Assembly: GCA_964244065.1 (NCBI GenBank)
Contig: CAXTHH010000008.1
Span: 1-64,000 of the forward strand
Length of the DNA stretch: 64,000 nucleotides
Direction of reading: 5' to 3'
DNA from: JASLDZ01 sp964244065
GTDB taxonomy: Bacteria > Pseudomonadota > Alphaproteobacteria > Caulobacterales > Caulobacteraceae
The position numbers and the translations under genes are program-made. Positions within the stretch are counted from its first letter, which is position 1. Every line of letters begins with the position of its first letter. A model generated the notes under the pieces. It ran no database searches, was not told the DNA's origin, and saw only the letters and a program-made list of their open reading frames with translations. Positions 44,264 through 52,695 of this stretch are shown here, in pieces.

Positions 44264-45331
44264 ATGATCCGCTCGACTGCTCGCCCGCGCGCCGCGCTCG
44301 TGCTGGCGGCCGCCGTCGTGCTCACCGCGAGCGCGCTCGGCGCCGTCCACGCCGCCCGGGCCTGGGGCGCCAGCGGCCACCGCATCATCGGCCAGGCGGC
44401 CATGCTGGCGTTGCCCGCCGACCTGCCCGCCTTCCTGCGCACCCGTGCGGCCGTGCAGGACGTGAGCGAGCTGGCGCGCGAGCCCGATCGCTCCAAGGGG
44501 GGCGGCAAGCCGCACGACGCCGACAGCGACCCCGGCCACTTCGTCGACCTCACCGAGGACGGCCACGTCTTCACCGCCGCGGGCCCCTCCATCGACGCCT
44601 TGCCCGCAGACCGTCTCGTCTTCTCCGAGGCGCTGACCAGGGCGGACATCAGCCTCTTCAAGGCCGGCTGGCTGCCCTACAACCTGATGGACGGCGAGCA
44701 GCAGCTGGTGCGCGACTTCGCCCTGTGGCGCGTGGCCTCCGCCCTGGCCAGGAACCCCCAGGTCCCCGCCCGCGAGCGCGCCTGGTACGCGCAGGACAGG
44801 GCGCTGCGCGAGCGGCTGACGATCCGCGACCTGGGCGTCTGGGCGCACTACGTGGGCGACGCCAGCCAGCCGCTGCACGTGTCCATCCACTACAACGGGT
44901 GGGGCAAGGACTATCCGAACCCGCAGGGCTTCACGCTGGACCCGATCCACGGCCCGTTCGAGGACGAGTTCGTCTACCAGAACGTCACCCTCAGGACCGT
45001 TCAGGCCGTCCTGCCGGCCCCGGCGGACTGCGGGCCCACGATCCAGGCCTGCACCTCCGGCTACCTGCGGACCACGCTCCGCGAGGTCGAGCCCCTGTAC
45101 AAGCTCTGGAAGGAGGGGGCTTTCTCGACGGTCGGCGACGCCCGCGGCCGCGCCTTCGCCACGGAGCGGGTCGCCGCCGGCGCGGCCATGCTGCGCGACC
45201 TCGTGGTGCGCGCCTGGCGCGAGAGCGGCGAGGCGGAGGTCGGCTACCGCCCGGCCTACAAGGTGCGCGACATCGAGGCGGGGCAGGCGATCCCCTTCAG
45301 CGTGCTCTACGGGGAGGGCCCCGTTGGCTGA
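44264..45331 (+). CDS. Secreted S1/P1-type nuclease
   Basis: The 355-residue protein has a signal peptide (VLAAAVVLTASALGAVHAARA) followed by WGASGHRIIGQAAM, where the mature N-terminal Trp and His bind the zinc cluster of S1/P1 nucleases. The helical core carries more ligands (DPGHFVDL, LGVWAHYVGDASQPLHVSIHY). These are Zn-dependent single-strand nucleases/3'-nucleotidases, so this one probably scavenges nucleotides outside the cytoplasm. Length is somewhat above fungal S1. It overlaps the start of the NUDIX gene. Confidence 0.9.
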   Translation: MIRSTARPRAALVLAAAVVLTASALGAVHAARAWGASGHRIIGQAAMLALPADLPAFLRTRAAVQDVSELAREPDRSKGGGKPHDADSDPGHFVDLTEDGHVFTAAGPSIDALPADRLVFSEALTRADISLFKAGWLPYNLMDGEQQLVRDFALWRVASALARNPQVPARERAWYAQDRALRERLTIRDLGVWAHYVGDASQPLHVSIHYNGWGKDYPNPQGFTLDPIHGPFEDEFVYQNVTLRTVQAVLPAPADCGPTIQACTSGYLRTTLREVEPLYKLWKEGAFSTVGDARGRAFATERVAAGAAMLRDLVVRAWRESGEAEVGYRPAYKVRDIEAGQAIPFSVLYGEGPVG

Positions 45332-45794
45332 CGAGGCGCTGAAGAACCCCGGCCCGCTGCAGTTCGGCCGGGCGCCGGAGGGCCCGCCGCCGCGGGATCG
45401 GCCCGCCGCCTTCGCGGTGGCGGCGCGCGAGGGCCGCATCGCCACCGCCCTCATCACGCGCCCGGAGGGGACCTACACCGACCTGCCCGGCGGCGCCCTG
45501 GAGGACGGCGAGGACGACGCGGCCGCCTGCGTGCGCGAGTTCGGCGAGGAGACCGGGCTCGTGATCCGCCCGTTGCGCCTGCTGGGCCGCGCCTCGCAGT
45601 TCCTGCGCACGGTGGAGGGCGAGCCGGTGAACAACCGCTGCGCCCTGTTCGAGGCCGAGTGCGTCGGCGAGGACGCCGCGCTCAAGACCGAGCCGGACCA
45701 CGAGCTCCGCTGGCTCCACCCGCACGACGCCTTGCGCGTGCTCCGCCACGACGCCCATGCCTGGGCCGTCGCCACGTGGCTGCGGGGCGGCTGA
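45324..45794 (+). CDS. NUDIX hydrolase
   Basis: A TTG start at 45324 overlaps the nuclease 3' end (156 residues). The Nudix box reads GGALEDGEDDAAACVREFGE then ETGLVI, a good GX5EX7REUXEEXGU match. A nucleoside diphosphate-linked compound or oxidised nucleotide is the likely substrate, but it is not predictable. With the nuclease upstream and a small membrane protein downstream it forms a short rightward unit. Confidence 0.9.
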   Translation: MADEALKNPGPLQFGRAPEGPPPRDRPAAFAVAAREGRIATALITRPEGTYTDLPGGALEDGEDDAAACVREFGEETGLVIRPLRLLGRASQFLRTVEGEPVNNRCALFEAECVGEDAALKTEPDHELRWLHPHDALRVLRHDAHAWAVATWLRGG

Positions 45795-45805
45795 GGGAGC
45801 GCGCC

Positions 45806-46213
45806 ATGGGCTACATCCTGACCAACGGCTTCGCCATCCTGCTGGCCGCCGCCGCCGGGCTGGCCGTGGGGGCGGTGTTCCTGGCGGCGCGAGGTCGTGG
45901 CTCATCGCCGCCGTCGGAGCTCGCCTGGCCATGGCTGGCCACGCTGGCCTTCGCGGCGGAGGCCTGGCTCGCGGCGATCCTGGCCGGAGCGCTGATCGTG
46001 GCCCCGAGCACGCCCCAGGCGGGGCCCTGGACCATGGCGCTGGCCAGCGCGGCGGTGATCTGGATCGGCTTCGTCGTCCCCACCATCGCCGTCACGAACA
46101 CCGCCCGGGGGGTCGGCTGGCGCGGGACGCTGAGGGACGTCCTGCACTGGCTGCTCGTGGTGCTGGCGCAAGCGGCCGTGCTCCGGGCGGTGGGCGTGAG
46201 CGCGCCCGCTTAG
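45806..46213 (+). CDS. DUF1761-like small membrane protein
   Basis: The ATG at 45806 gives 135 residues with four predicted membrane helices (FAILLAAAAGLAVGAVFLA, LATLAFAAEAWLAAILAGAL, MALASAAVIWIGFVVPTIAV, VLHWLLVVLAQAAVLRAVG). The VWIGFVVPT...N pattern recalls DUF1761, a family of unknown function, but I am only moderately sure. Its stop overlaps that of the convergent CoxE gene. Confidence 0.55.
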   Translation: MGYILTNGFAILLAAAAGLAVGAVFLAARGRGSSPPSELAWPWLATLAFAAEAWLAAILAGALIVAPSTPQAGPWTMALASAAVIWIGFVVPTIAVTNTARGVGWRGTLRDVLHWLLVVLAQAAVLRAVGVSAPA

Positions 46214-47385
46214 CGCACCAGTTCGCGCATGGCGCGGTCCAGCCCCTCCAGGGTGAGGGGGTACATGCGCTCGCCCATCAGGCGCTTGAGCATGACGGTG
46301 GAGGCGGTGTGCTCCCAGTAGCGCTCGGGCGTGGGGTTCAGCCACACGGCGCTCTCGTAGATGTCGGTGACGCGGGTCATCCAGGCGGCGCCAGGCTCCT
46401 CGTTCCAGTGCTCGACGCTGCCGCCGGGCTGGGTCACCTCGTAGGGGCTCATGGTGGCGTCGCCGACGAAGACGACCTTGTAGTCGTGCGGATACTTGTG
46501 AAGCACATCAAAGGTGGAGAGCTTCTCCGTCGCCCGCCGGCGATTGTCCTTCCACACCGACTCGTATAGGCAGTTGTGGAAGTAGAAGAACTCCATGTTC
46601 TTGAACTCGGTGCGCGCCGCGCTGAACAGCTCCTCGCAGACGCGGATGTGGCTGTCCATGCTGCCGCCGATGTCGAAGAACAGCAGCACCTTGATGGTGT
46701 TGCGCCGCTCCGGCCGCAGCTGGATGTCCAGGTAGCCCTTCTCCGCCGTGCCCTGGATGGTGCCGTCCAGGTCCAGCTCCTCCGGCGCCCCCTGGCGGGC
46801 GAACTTGCGGAGGCGGCGCAGCGCGATCTTGATGTTGCGCGTGCCGAGCTCGACGGTGTCGTCGAGGTTCTTGTACTCGCGCTTGTCCCACACCTTCACC
46901 GCCCGGCCGTGGCGAGACGCCTCCTGGCCGATGCGCACGCCCTCCGGGTTGTAGCCGTGCGCGCCGAACGGGCTCGTGCCGGCGGTGCCGATCCACTTGT
47001 TCCCGCCCTGGTGGCGGCCCTTCTGCTCCTCGAGCCGTGCTTTAAGCGTCTCCATCAGCTTGTCGAAGCCGCCCAGCGCCTCGACCTGCGCCTTCTCCTC
47101 CTCCGTGAGGAACTTTTCAGCCAGCTTGGTCAGCCAGTCTTCGGGAATCTCGGCCAGCAGGCTCTCGTCGACCTTCTCGAACCCCTTGAACACGTGGGCG
47201 AACACGCGGTCGAACTTGTCGAGGTTCTTCTCGTCCTTCACCAACGCCGAGCGCGACAGGTAGTAGAAGTCATCCACCGACAGGCCGATCACGTGCTTGT
47301 CCATGGCCTCCATCAACAGGAGGTACTCGCGCAGCGATACCGGCACCTTGGCGGAGCGCAGCTCGGTGAAGAGCGAGAGGAACAT
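46210..47385 (-). CDS. VWA-domain protein of the CoxE family
   Basis: The 391-residue protein has an N-terminal helical CoxE region (LFTELRSAKVPVSLREYLLL, VDDFYYLSRSALVKDEKNLD) and a C-terminal von Willebrand A domain with the metal site DIGGSMD (DxGxS, first Ser replaced) and VGDATMSPYEV. CoxE-like proteins normally act with a MoxR AAA+ ATPase to activate or insert metals into target enzymes, and the ATPase gene is usually adjacent. Here the ATG follows the HepT stop with no gap and no moxR gene is visible. Confidence 0.9.
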   Translation of the reverse strand: MFLSLFTELRSAKVPVSLREYLLLMEAMDKHVIGLSVDDFYYLSRSALVKDEKNLDKFDRVFAHVFKGFEKVDESLLAEIPEDWLTKLAEKFLTEEEKAQVEALGGFDKLMETLKARLEEQKGRHQGGNKWIGTAGTSPFGAHGYNPEGVRIGQEASRHGRAVKVWDKREYKNLDDTVELGTRNIKIALRRLRKFARQGAPEELDLDGTIQGTAEKGYLDIQLRPERRNTIKVLLFFDIGGSMDSHIRVCEELFSAARTEFKNMEFFYFHNCLYESVWKDNRRRATEKLSTFDVLHKYPHDYKVVFVGDATMSPYEVTQPGGSVEHWNEEPGAAWMTRVTDIYESAVWLNPTPERYWEHTASTVMLKRLMGERMYPLTLEGLDRAMRELVR

Positions 47386-47700
47386 TCAGCGGTGCTCCAG
47401 CAGGCCGGCCAGCAGGACGCGCAACTCCGGCGCGCGTTCGACGGCGCTGGTCCACAGGATCGTCGGATCGACGCCGGGGTAGGCATGCGCGAGGCGGTGG
47501 CGCAGGCCGACGATGGACGGCCAGGGCGCCGGAACCGCGGTCTTCAGCTCGGGAGACAGCTGGCTTGCCCCCTCACCTATGACCAGAAGGTTCATGGCGA
47601 CAGCATCGACGCGCATCTGTTCGGCGAGGAACGCCTCGACATCGCGCCCGGCCGTGTAGATGGCGAGCCGATCAAGGCAGGCCATCATGGCCGACAACAC
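47386..47700 (-). CDS. hepT: HepT-like toxin (DUF86, HEPN domain)
   Basis: The 104-residue helical protein has the HEPN motif RHRLAHAY (R-x4-H-x-Y) and VDAVAMNLLVIGEGASQL, both diagnostic of HepT. A GTG start at 47700 is used, with in-frame ATGs at 47688 and 47685 also possible. HepT is an RNase or RNA-targeting toxin silenced when its partner MntA adds AMP to the RX4HXY tyrosine. The MntA gene lies 13 bases upstream. Its stop touches the CoxE ATG. Confidence 0.9.
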   Translation of the reverse strand: MLSAMMACLDRLAIYTAGRDVEAFLAEQMRVDAVAMNLLVIGEGASQLSPELKTAVPAPWPSIVGLRHRLAHAYPGVDPTILWTSAVERAPELRVLLAGLLEHR

Positions 47701-47713
47701 CAGCTCGTCGTTC

Positions 47714-47998
47714 TCAGACAGCGATCAACTCCCGACCAGCCCTTTCAGCGACCAGCCTGTGCAGTGCGGCGTCGGTCGAGAGCTCCACGCGTCTGCCCAG
47801 CCGGTCGGCCAATTCCAGCTCGATCCCGAAGAACTCCCATCCCAATGGGCGGCTTAGAGTACACAGGAGGTCCACGTCGCTGTCCTCCCGCGCCTCGTCC
47901 CGCGCGAAGGAGCCGAACAGGCGCAGGTCGACCACGCCCTGGCTCTCCAGCCAGGGCTTGAGCTCGCGCAGGCGCTCGAGGAGTTCGGCCCGGGTCAT
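47714..47998 (-). CDS. mntA: MntA-type nucleotidyltransferase antitoxin
   Basis: The 94-residue protein has the minimal nucleotidyltransferase motif LFGSFARDEAREDSDVDLL, in which GS is followed after ten residues by DxD, exactly the GSx10DxD signature of MntA. It neutralises HepT by AMPylation. This MntA is unrelated to the manganese transporter of the same name. Its start overlaps the stop of the GNAT gene (ATGA), so it is translated from that transcript. Confidence 0.9.
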   Translation of the reverse strand: MTRAELLERLRELKPWLESQGVVDLRLFGSFARDEAREDSDVDLLCTLSRPLGWEFFGIELELADRLGRRVELSTDAALHRLVAERAGRELIAV

Positions 47999-48546
47999 GC
48001 GGCCAGCCTACCAGCCGACGCCGGCCGGCGCATGATGAACTCGTGGTCGGTCACCTCGCCCACGGGGTAGCCGTACTCGCCGACCTTCTCGAAGCCATAG
48101 CGGGCGTAGAAGCGCTGGGCCCGGTGGTTGCCGCTCCATACGCCCAGCCAGACCGGGCGGGGGCCGTCGCGGAGCAGCCAGGTCATCGCGGTCTCCATAA
48201 GGCGCGGCGCCAGACCCGCTCCCTTCTGGTCGGCCCGGACGTAGAGGCGGCGGAGCTCGCGATCTCCCGGCCGGAGCTCGGTGTGCGGCAAGGCGGCGGG
48301 GCCCGCGGTGGCGAAGCCGACGGGCTCGCCGCCGCGCTCGGCCAGCCAGGCGCGGGAGGCGCGATCCGCCAGCAGCGCCTCCGCCCGGTCCACGGCGTAG
48401 GCGCGGGCGTGGAACTCGGCCAGGTCGTCGGCCGAGTAGGGCATGCCGAAGCCCTCCACGAACGTGTTCAGGAAGGTGGCCCAGCCCAGCTCCGACAGGG
48501 TGCGGGCGTCGGCCGGCCCGGCGACCCGGATCGTGATCTCGTCCAT
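47995..48546 (-). CDS. GNAT family N-acetyltransferase
   Basis: The 183-residue protein shows the acetyl-CoA region LRRLYVRADQKGAGLAPRLM, weak for the Q/RxxGxG/A loop (QKGAGL), and a GNHRAQRFYARYGFEKVGE end typical of RimI-like acetyltransferases. The substrate is unknown, and some GNATs next to toxin-antitoxin genes act as toxins. It is the first gene of the GNAT-MntA-HepT-CoxE string and divergent from the deacetylase gene across 77 bases. Confidence 0.85.
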   Translation of the reverse strand: MDEITIRVAGPADARTLSELGWATFLNTFVEGFGMPYSADDLAEFHARAYAVDRAEALLADRASRAWLAERGGEPVGFATAGPAALPHTELRPGDRELRRLYVRADQKGAGLAPRLMETAMTWLLRDGPRPVWLGVWSGNHRAQRFYARYGFEKVGEYGYPVGEVTDHEFIMRRPASAGRLAA

Positions 48547-48623
48547 GCCGCCGCCTTGGCGCGGGCGACGCGGCCGATCAAGCGCCGTGGCCCCGCCCGT
48601 CCGCTGCCGGTAGTCTTTCGGCG

Positions 48624-49550
48624 ATGAGCCTGCCGATCCTCACCCATCCGGACATGCTGCGGCACGACAACGGCGCCGGCCACCCGGAGAGCCCTGCGCG
48701 CCTCACCGCCGTGCTCGACGCCCTGGCCGACGCCGGCCTTGCGGGCGACCTGCGCGAGGCGCGGCCGGCGGAGCGGGCGGCGCTAGAGCGCGTCCACCCG
48801 GCCGGGTACGTCGACGCCCTTCTGGGGGCGGAGCCGGAGGAGGGCGCCTCGCCCGCCCAGCTCGACCCGGACACGACGGTCGGTCCCGGCAGCCCGCGCG
48901 CCGCCTTGCTTGCCGCCGGCGCGGCGGTGGACGCCGTGCGCGGGGTCGCCGGGGGCGACTACGCCCGGGCCTTCTGCGCCGTGCGTCCGCCCGGCCACCA
49001 TGCCGAGCCGGACACGCCCATGGGCTTCTGCCTGTTCTCCACCGTGGCCGTGGCGGCGCTGGAGGCGCAGGCGGCCGGGCTGCGCCGGGTGGCGGTGCTC
49101 GACTTCGACGTGCACCACGGCAACGGCACGGAGGCGGCGTTCGCCGGGCGGCCCGACCTGTGGTTCGGCTCCATCCACCAGTGGCCGCTCTATCCCGGCA
49201 CGGGCCCGGACGGCGAGGCCGACGAGGGCCGGACGCTGAACGTGACGGTGGACCCGGACGCGCCCCGCGAGACCTGGCGCGCCCGCTTCGCCGACCGGCT
49301 GATGCCCGCCCTCGACGCCTTCGCGCCGGACCTGATCCTGGTCTCCGCCGGGTTCGACGCTCACGCCAGGGACCCGCTCGCCCACCAGCGGCTGGAGGCG
49401 GCGGACTTCGCCTGGGCCACCCGCGCCATCCTGGAGGTGGCGAGGAGCCGCACCGGGGGCCGGGTTGTGTCCTCCCTGGAGGGCGGATACGACCTCCGGG
49501 GCTTGAGCGCGTCCGCCGTCGCCCACGTGCGGGCCCTGCAGGGGGACTGA
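48624..49550 (+). CDS. Histone deacetylase family protein (class II-like/APAH)
   Basis: The 308-residue protein has the arginase-like HDAC fold: VRPPGHHAEPDTPMGFCLF (catalytic His pair), VLDFDVHHGNGT (zinc Asp and His) and SAGFDAHARDPL (second zinc Asp). It removes acetyl groups from lysines or polyamines in the cytoplasm. In alphaproteobacteria this gene often opens a HDAC-xseB-ispA-dxs cluster, and here a histidine phosphatase gene follows 21 bases later. Confidence 0.93.
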   Translation: MSLPILTHPDMLRHDNGAGHPESPARLTAVLDALADAGLAGDLREARPAERAALERVHPAGYVDALLGAEPEEGASPAQLDPDTTVGPGSPRAALLAAGAAVDAVRGVAGGDYARAFCAVRPPGHHAEPDTPMGFCLFSTVAVAALEAQAAGLRRVAVLDFDVHHGNGTEAAFAGRPDLWFGSIHQWPLYPGTGPDGEADEGRTLNVTVDPDAPRETWRARFADRLMPALDAFAPDLILVSAGFDAHARDPLAHQRLEAADFAWATRAILEVARSRTGGRVVSSLEGGYDLRGLSASAVAHVRALQGD

Positions 49551-49571
49551 CGGGCCGCGCGCCCCGAGACG

Positions 49572-50204
49572 ATGGCGTCCATCACCACCGAGCCTGCGGC
49601 TTCCGTGTCGCCCGGCCGTCCGGGCTCCATCACGCTCGCCCGACACGGGGAGCCCGCGCTCTCCCGGCGCATCCGCCTCGACGCGGCCGGCTACCGCCGC
49701 TGGTGGGCGGCCTACGAGGAGGGCGGCATCCTGCCGGGCCAGACGCCGCCCGACGGGCTGCTGAGCCTGGCCCGAGAGGCGGACGTGATCTTCGCCTCCA
49801 CCCGTCGCCGGGCGGTGGAGACCGCCGAGGCGGTGCTCGCCGGCAAGCACTTCGTGCGCGATCCGCTGTTCATCGAGGCGCCGCTGCCGCCGCCGCGCCT
49901 GCCGGGCTTCGTGCGCTTCGGCCCGCGCACCTGGGGCGTGATGGCGCGCACCAGCTGGTGGCTCGGCGGGCACGCGGGCGAGGAGAGCCGCGACGCCGCC
50001 AAGGCCCGCGCCCGCGAGGCCGCCGACCGCCTGGTCCGCGCCGCGGAGGCGGAGGGCCGCGTGCTGGTGCTGGCGCACGGTTACTTCAACATGATGGTCG
50101 GCCGCGAACTCAGGAAGCGCGGCTGGCGCTTGGCCGAGGACCGCGGCTTCAAGTACTGGGCCGTGCGGCGCTTCGAGCGCCGCCGCCGGAGTTCCCCCGC
50201 ATGA
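49572..50204 (+). CDS. Histidine phosphatase family protein (phosphoglycerate mutase-like)
   Basis: The 210-residue protein carries the catalytic RHGEP (ITLARHGEP), the phosphate Arg in ASTRRRAVETAEAV and the second His in VLVLAHGYFN. It is likely a phosphomonoesterase acting on a small metabolite, with an unidentified substrate. Its stop overlaps the xseB start (ATGA), placing it in the deacetylase-xseB unit. Confidence 0.88.
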   Translation: MASITTEPAASVSPGRPGSITLARHGEPALSRRIRLDAAGYRRWWAAYEEGGILPGQTPPDGLLSLAREADVIFASTRRRAVETAEAVLAGKHFVRDPLFIEAPLPPPRLPGFVRFGPRTWGVMARTSWWLGGHAGEESRDAAKARAREAADRLVRAAEAEGRVLVLAHGYFNMMVGRELRKRGWRLAEDRGFKYWAVRRFERRRRSSPA

Positions 50205-50473
50205 GCGACGCCCCCCCCGGTCGACCTCCGGCCGCCGACGACGTGTCCGCCCTCTCGTTCGAGCAGGCGCTGGCGCAGCTCGAGGAGATCGTGGCCAAGC
50301 TCGAGTCCGGCCAGACGGAGCTGGAGCGCTCCATCGAGCTCTACGAGCGCGGAGCCCGCCTCAAGGCGCATTGCGAGCAGCGCCTGCGCGCGGCGCAGCT
50401 GCGCGTGGAGCGCATCGTCGTGGGGCGGGATGGCGAGGCCACGGGCGTCCAGCCCGCCGACTTCGACGCCTGA
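50201..50473 (+). CDS. xseB: Exodeoxyribonuclease VII small subunit
   Basis: The 90-residue protein has the XseB core SFEQALAQLEEIVAKLESGQ and ELERSIELYERGARLKAHCE, the short helical hairpin that binds XseA. XseAB degrades single-stranded DNA to oligonucleotides. The ATG overlaps the phosphatase stop. A Pro/Ala-rich 17-residue N-terminus and a 15-residue tail extend the core. Confidence 0.94.
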   Translation: MSDAPPGRPPAADDVSALSFEQALAQLEEIVAKLESGQTELERSIELYERGARLKAHCEQRLRAAQLRVERIVVGRDGEATGVQPADFDA

Positions 50474-50634
50474 CGACCCAGGCGTGTCCGTGGCGCCACG
50501 ACCGTGGCGGCCGGCGCACGGTCGGGTGGACAAATGGTTTCACCCCCGCAGAATTGGACGGACCGGCCGTCCGCGCATGGTAAGGCCCGCAGCTTGAACA
50601 CGGATTCCGGCGCCGACGCCGGGCCAGAGGTCGT

Positions 50635-52551
50635 ATGCCCCTGAACACTCCGCTCCTCGACACGGTCAAGATCCCGGCCGACTTCCGCGGTTTCTCCAAC
50701 GCCCAGCTGCGGCAGCTGGCCGACGAGACGCGCGCCGAGATGATCGACGCCGTGAGCCAGACGGGCGGCCATCTCGGCTCGGGCCTGGCGGTGGTCGAGC
50801 TGACCGTGGCGCTGCACGCGGTCTATGACACGCCCAGCGACATCGTCATCTGGGACGTCGGCCACCAGGCCTATCCGCACAAGATCCTCACCGGACGGCG
50901 CGACCGCATCCGCACCCTGCGCCAGGGCGGCGGCCTGTCCGGCTTCACCAAGCGCGCGGAGAGCGAGTACGACCCGTTCGGCGCGGCGCACGCGGCGACC
51001 TCGATCAGCGCGGCGCTCGGCTTCGCCGCGGCGCGCGACCTGTCGGGCGGCGACAACCGCGTGGTGGCGGTGATCGGCGACGGCTCCATGAGCGCGGGCA
51101 TGGCCTACGAGGCCATGAACAACGCCGCCGAGACCACCAAGCAGCTCACCGTGGTCCTCAACGACAACGACATGTCGATCGCGCCCCCCGTGGGCGGCAT
51201 GAGCGCCTACCTCGCGGGCATCGTCTCGGGCGGCAACTACCAGTGGCTGCGCAAGGTCGGGAAGGGTGTCGCCGAGCACCTGCCGCGCCCCTTCGCCACC
51301 GCCGCCAAGCGCGCGGAGGAGTACGCCCGGGGCATGGTGGCCGGCGGCACCTTCTTCGAGGAGCTGGGCTTCTACTACGTCGGCCCGATCGACGGGCACG
51401 ACATGGACGCCCTGGTCGATATCCTGCGCAAGGTGCGCGAGATCAAGGACATGCCCGTCCTGGTCCACGTCGTCACCCAGAAGGGCAAGGGCTACAGCTA
51501 CGCCGAGAAGGCGGCCGACAAGTACCACGGCGTGGTCAAGTTCGACGTGGTCTCCGGCCAGCAGGCCAAGTCCAAGCCGAACGCGCCCAGCTACCAGAAC
51601 GTGTTCGGGGCCGAGCTGGTCAAGCACGCGGAGCGCGACCCGAAGATCGTGGCCATCACCGCCGCCATGCCCTCCGGCACCGGGGTGGACATCTTCAACA
51701 AGCGGTTTCCCGAGCGCACCTTCGACGTGGGCATCGCCGAGCAGCACGCCGTCACCTTCGCCGCCGGGCTTGCGGCCGACGGCATGCGTCCGTTCTGCGC
51801 CATCTACTCCACCTTCCTGCAGCGCGGGTACGACCAGGTGGTCCACGACGTGGCCATCCAGCGCCTGCCCGTGCGCTTCGCCATGGACCGCGCGGGCCTG
51901 GTCGGCGCGGACGGCCCCACGCACGCGGGCTCGTTCGATGTCGGCTACCTCGGGGCCCTGCCGGGCATGGTGCTGATGGCGCCCTCCGACGAGGCCGAGC
52001 TGGCCGCCGTGGTCGCCACGGCGGTGGCGATCGACGACCGGCCGAGCGCCTTCCGCTATCCCCGCGGCGAGGGGGTGGGCGTGGACATCCCGGAGCTGGC
52101 GGCCCCGCTGGAGATCGGCCGCGGCCGCATCGTGCGCGAGGGCAACGCGCTGGCCATCCTGTCGCTCGGCACGCGCCTGCAGGAGAGCCTGATGGCCGCC
52201 GAGCAGCTCGCCGCCCGCGGCCTCTCGGCCACCGTCGCCGACGCCCGCTTCGCCAAGCCGCTGGACGAGGAGCTGATCCTGCGCCTGGCCCGCGAGCACG
52301 AGTGCCTGATCACGGTGGAGGAGGGGGCCATGGGCGGCTTCGGCGCCTTCGTGCTCCAGCTCCTGTCCGACAAGGGCGCGCTCGACCGCGGCCTCAAGGT
52401 GCGCACCATGGTGCTGCCCGACGTCTTCCAGGACCAGGACAAGCCGGAGGTGATGTACGCCAAGGCGGGCCTCGACGCGGCGGGCATCGTGCGCACCGCA
52501 CTGAACGCGCTGGGCGTGGACGCGGCCAAGACGGGCGGCCTGCGGGCCTAG
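50635..52551 (+). CDS. dxs: 1-deoxy-D-xylulose-5-phosphate synthase
   Basis: The 638-residue protein contains the thiamine diphosphate motif GDGSMSAGMAYEAMNNA, the HLGSGLAVVELTVALH start, IDGHDMDALVDILRKV and the transketolase-C active part DRAGLVGADGPTHAG. It condenses pyruvate and glyceraldehyde 3-phosphate in the first step of the MEP isoprenoid pathway. A GAGG lies six bases before the ATG. ispA, which often sits between xseB and dxs, is absent: the 161-base gap has only GC-rich sequence. Repeat copy C follows the stop. Confidence 0.96.
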   Translation: MPLNTPLLDTVKIPADFRGFSNAQLRQLADETRAEMIDAVSQTGGHLGSGLAVVELTVALHAVYDTPSDIVIWDVGHQAYPHKILTGRRDRIRTLRQGGGLSGFTKRAESEYDPFGAAHAATSISAALGFAAARDLSGGDNRVVAVIGDGSMSAGMAYEAMNNAAETTKQLTVVLNDNDMSIAPPVGGMSAYLAGIVSGGNYQWLRKVGKGVAEHLPRPFATAAKRAEEYARGMVAGGTFFEELGFYYVGPIDGHDMDALVDILRKVREIKDMPVLVHVVTQKGKGYSYAEKAADKYHGVVKFDVVSGQQAKSKPNAPSYQNVFGAELVKHAERDPKIVAITAAMPSGTGVDIFNKRFPERTFDVGIAEQHAVTFAAGLAADGMRPFCAIYSTFLQRGYDQVVHDVAIQRLPVRFAMDRAGLVGADGPTHAGSFDVGYLGALPGMVLMAPSDEAELAAVVATAVAIDDRPSAFRYPRGEGVGVDIPELAAPLEIGRGRIVREGNALAILSLGTRLQESLMAAEQLAARGLSATVADARFAKPLDEELILRLAREHECLITVEEGAMGGFGAFVLQLLSDKGALDRGLKVRTMVLPDVFQDQDKPEVMYAKAGLDAAGIVRTALNALGVDAAKTGGLRA

Positions 52552-52561
52552 TCTTTGTTTC

Positions 52562-52679
52562 CGCTCATCCGGCCAACGCCGGGACTCGGGTCGGGGAGCG
52601 GAGATGCAGAAACTCGCCATCTCGAGGCCGAGCTCGGGACGACGGTCGGAACTGGGTCCCGGCTTCGCCGGGATGAGCG
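52562..52679. repeat. Palindromic repeat element, copy C
   Basis: The left arm is 52562-52590 (CGCTCATCCGGCCAACGCCG onward) and the right arm is 52651-52679 (ACTGGGTCCCGGCTTCGCCG onward, ending GGATGAGCG), with a 60-base spacer. It is the most diverged of the three copies. It fills the gap between dxs and the esterase, and in-frame starts upstream of the esterase would read through it. Confidence 0.8.
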
Positions 52680-52695
52680 GAGAGGGAACGGCGAC

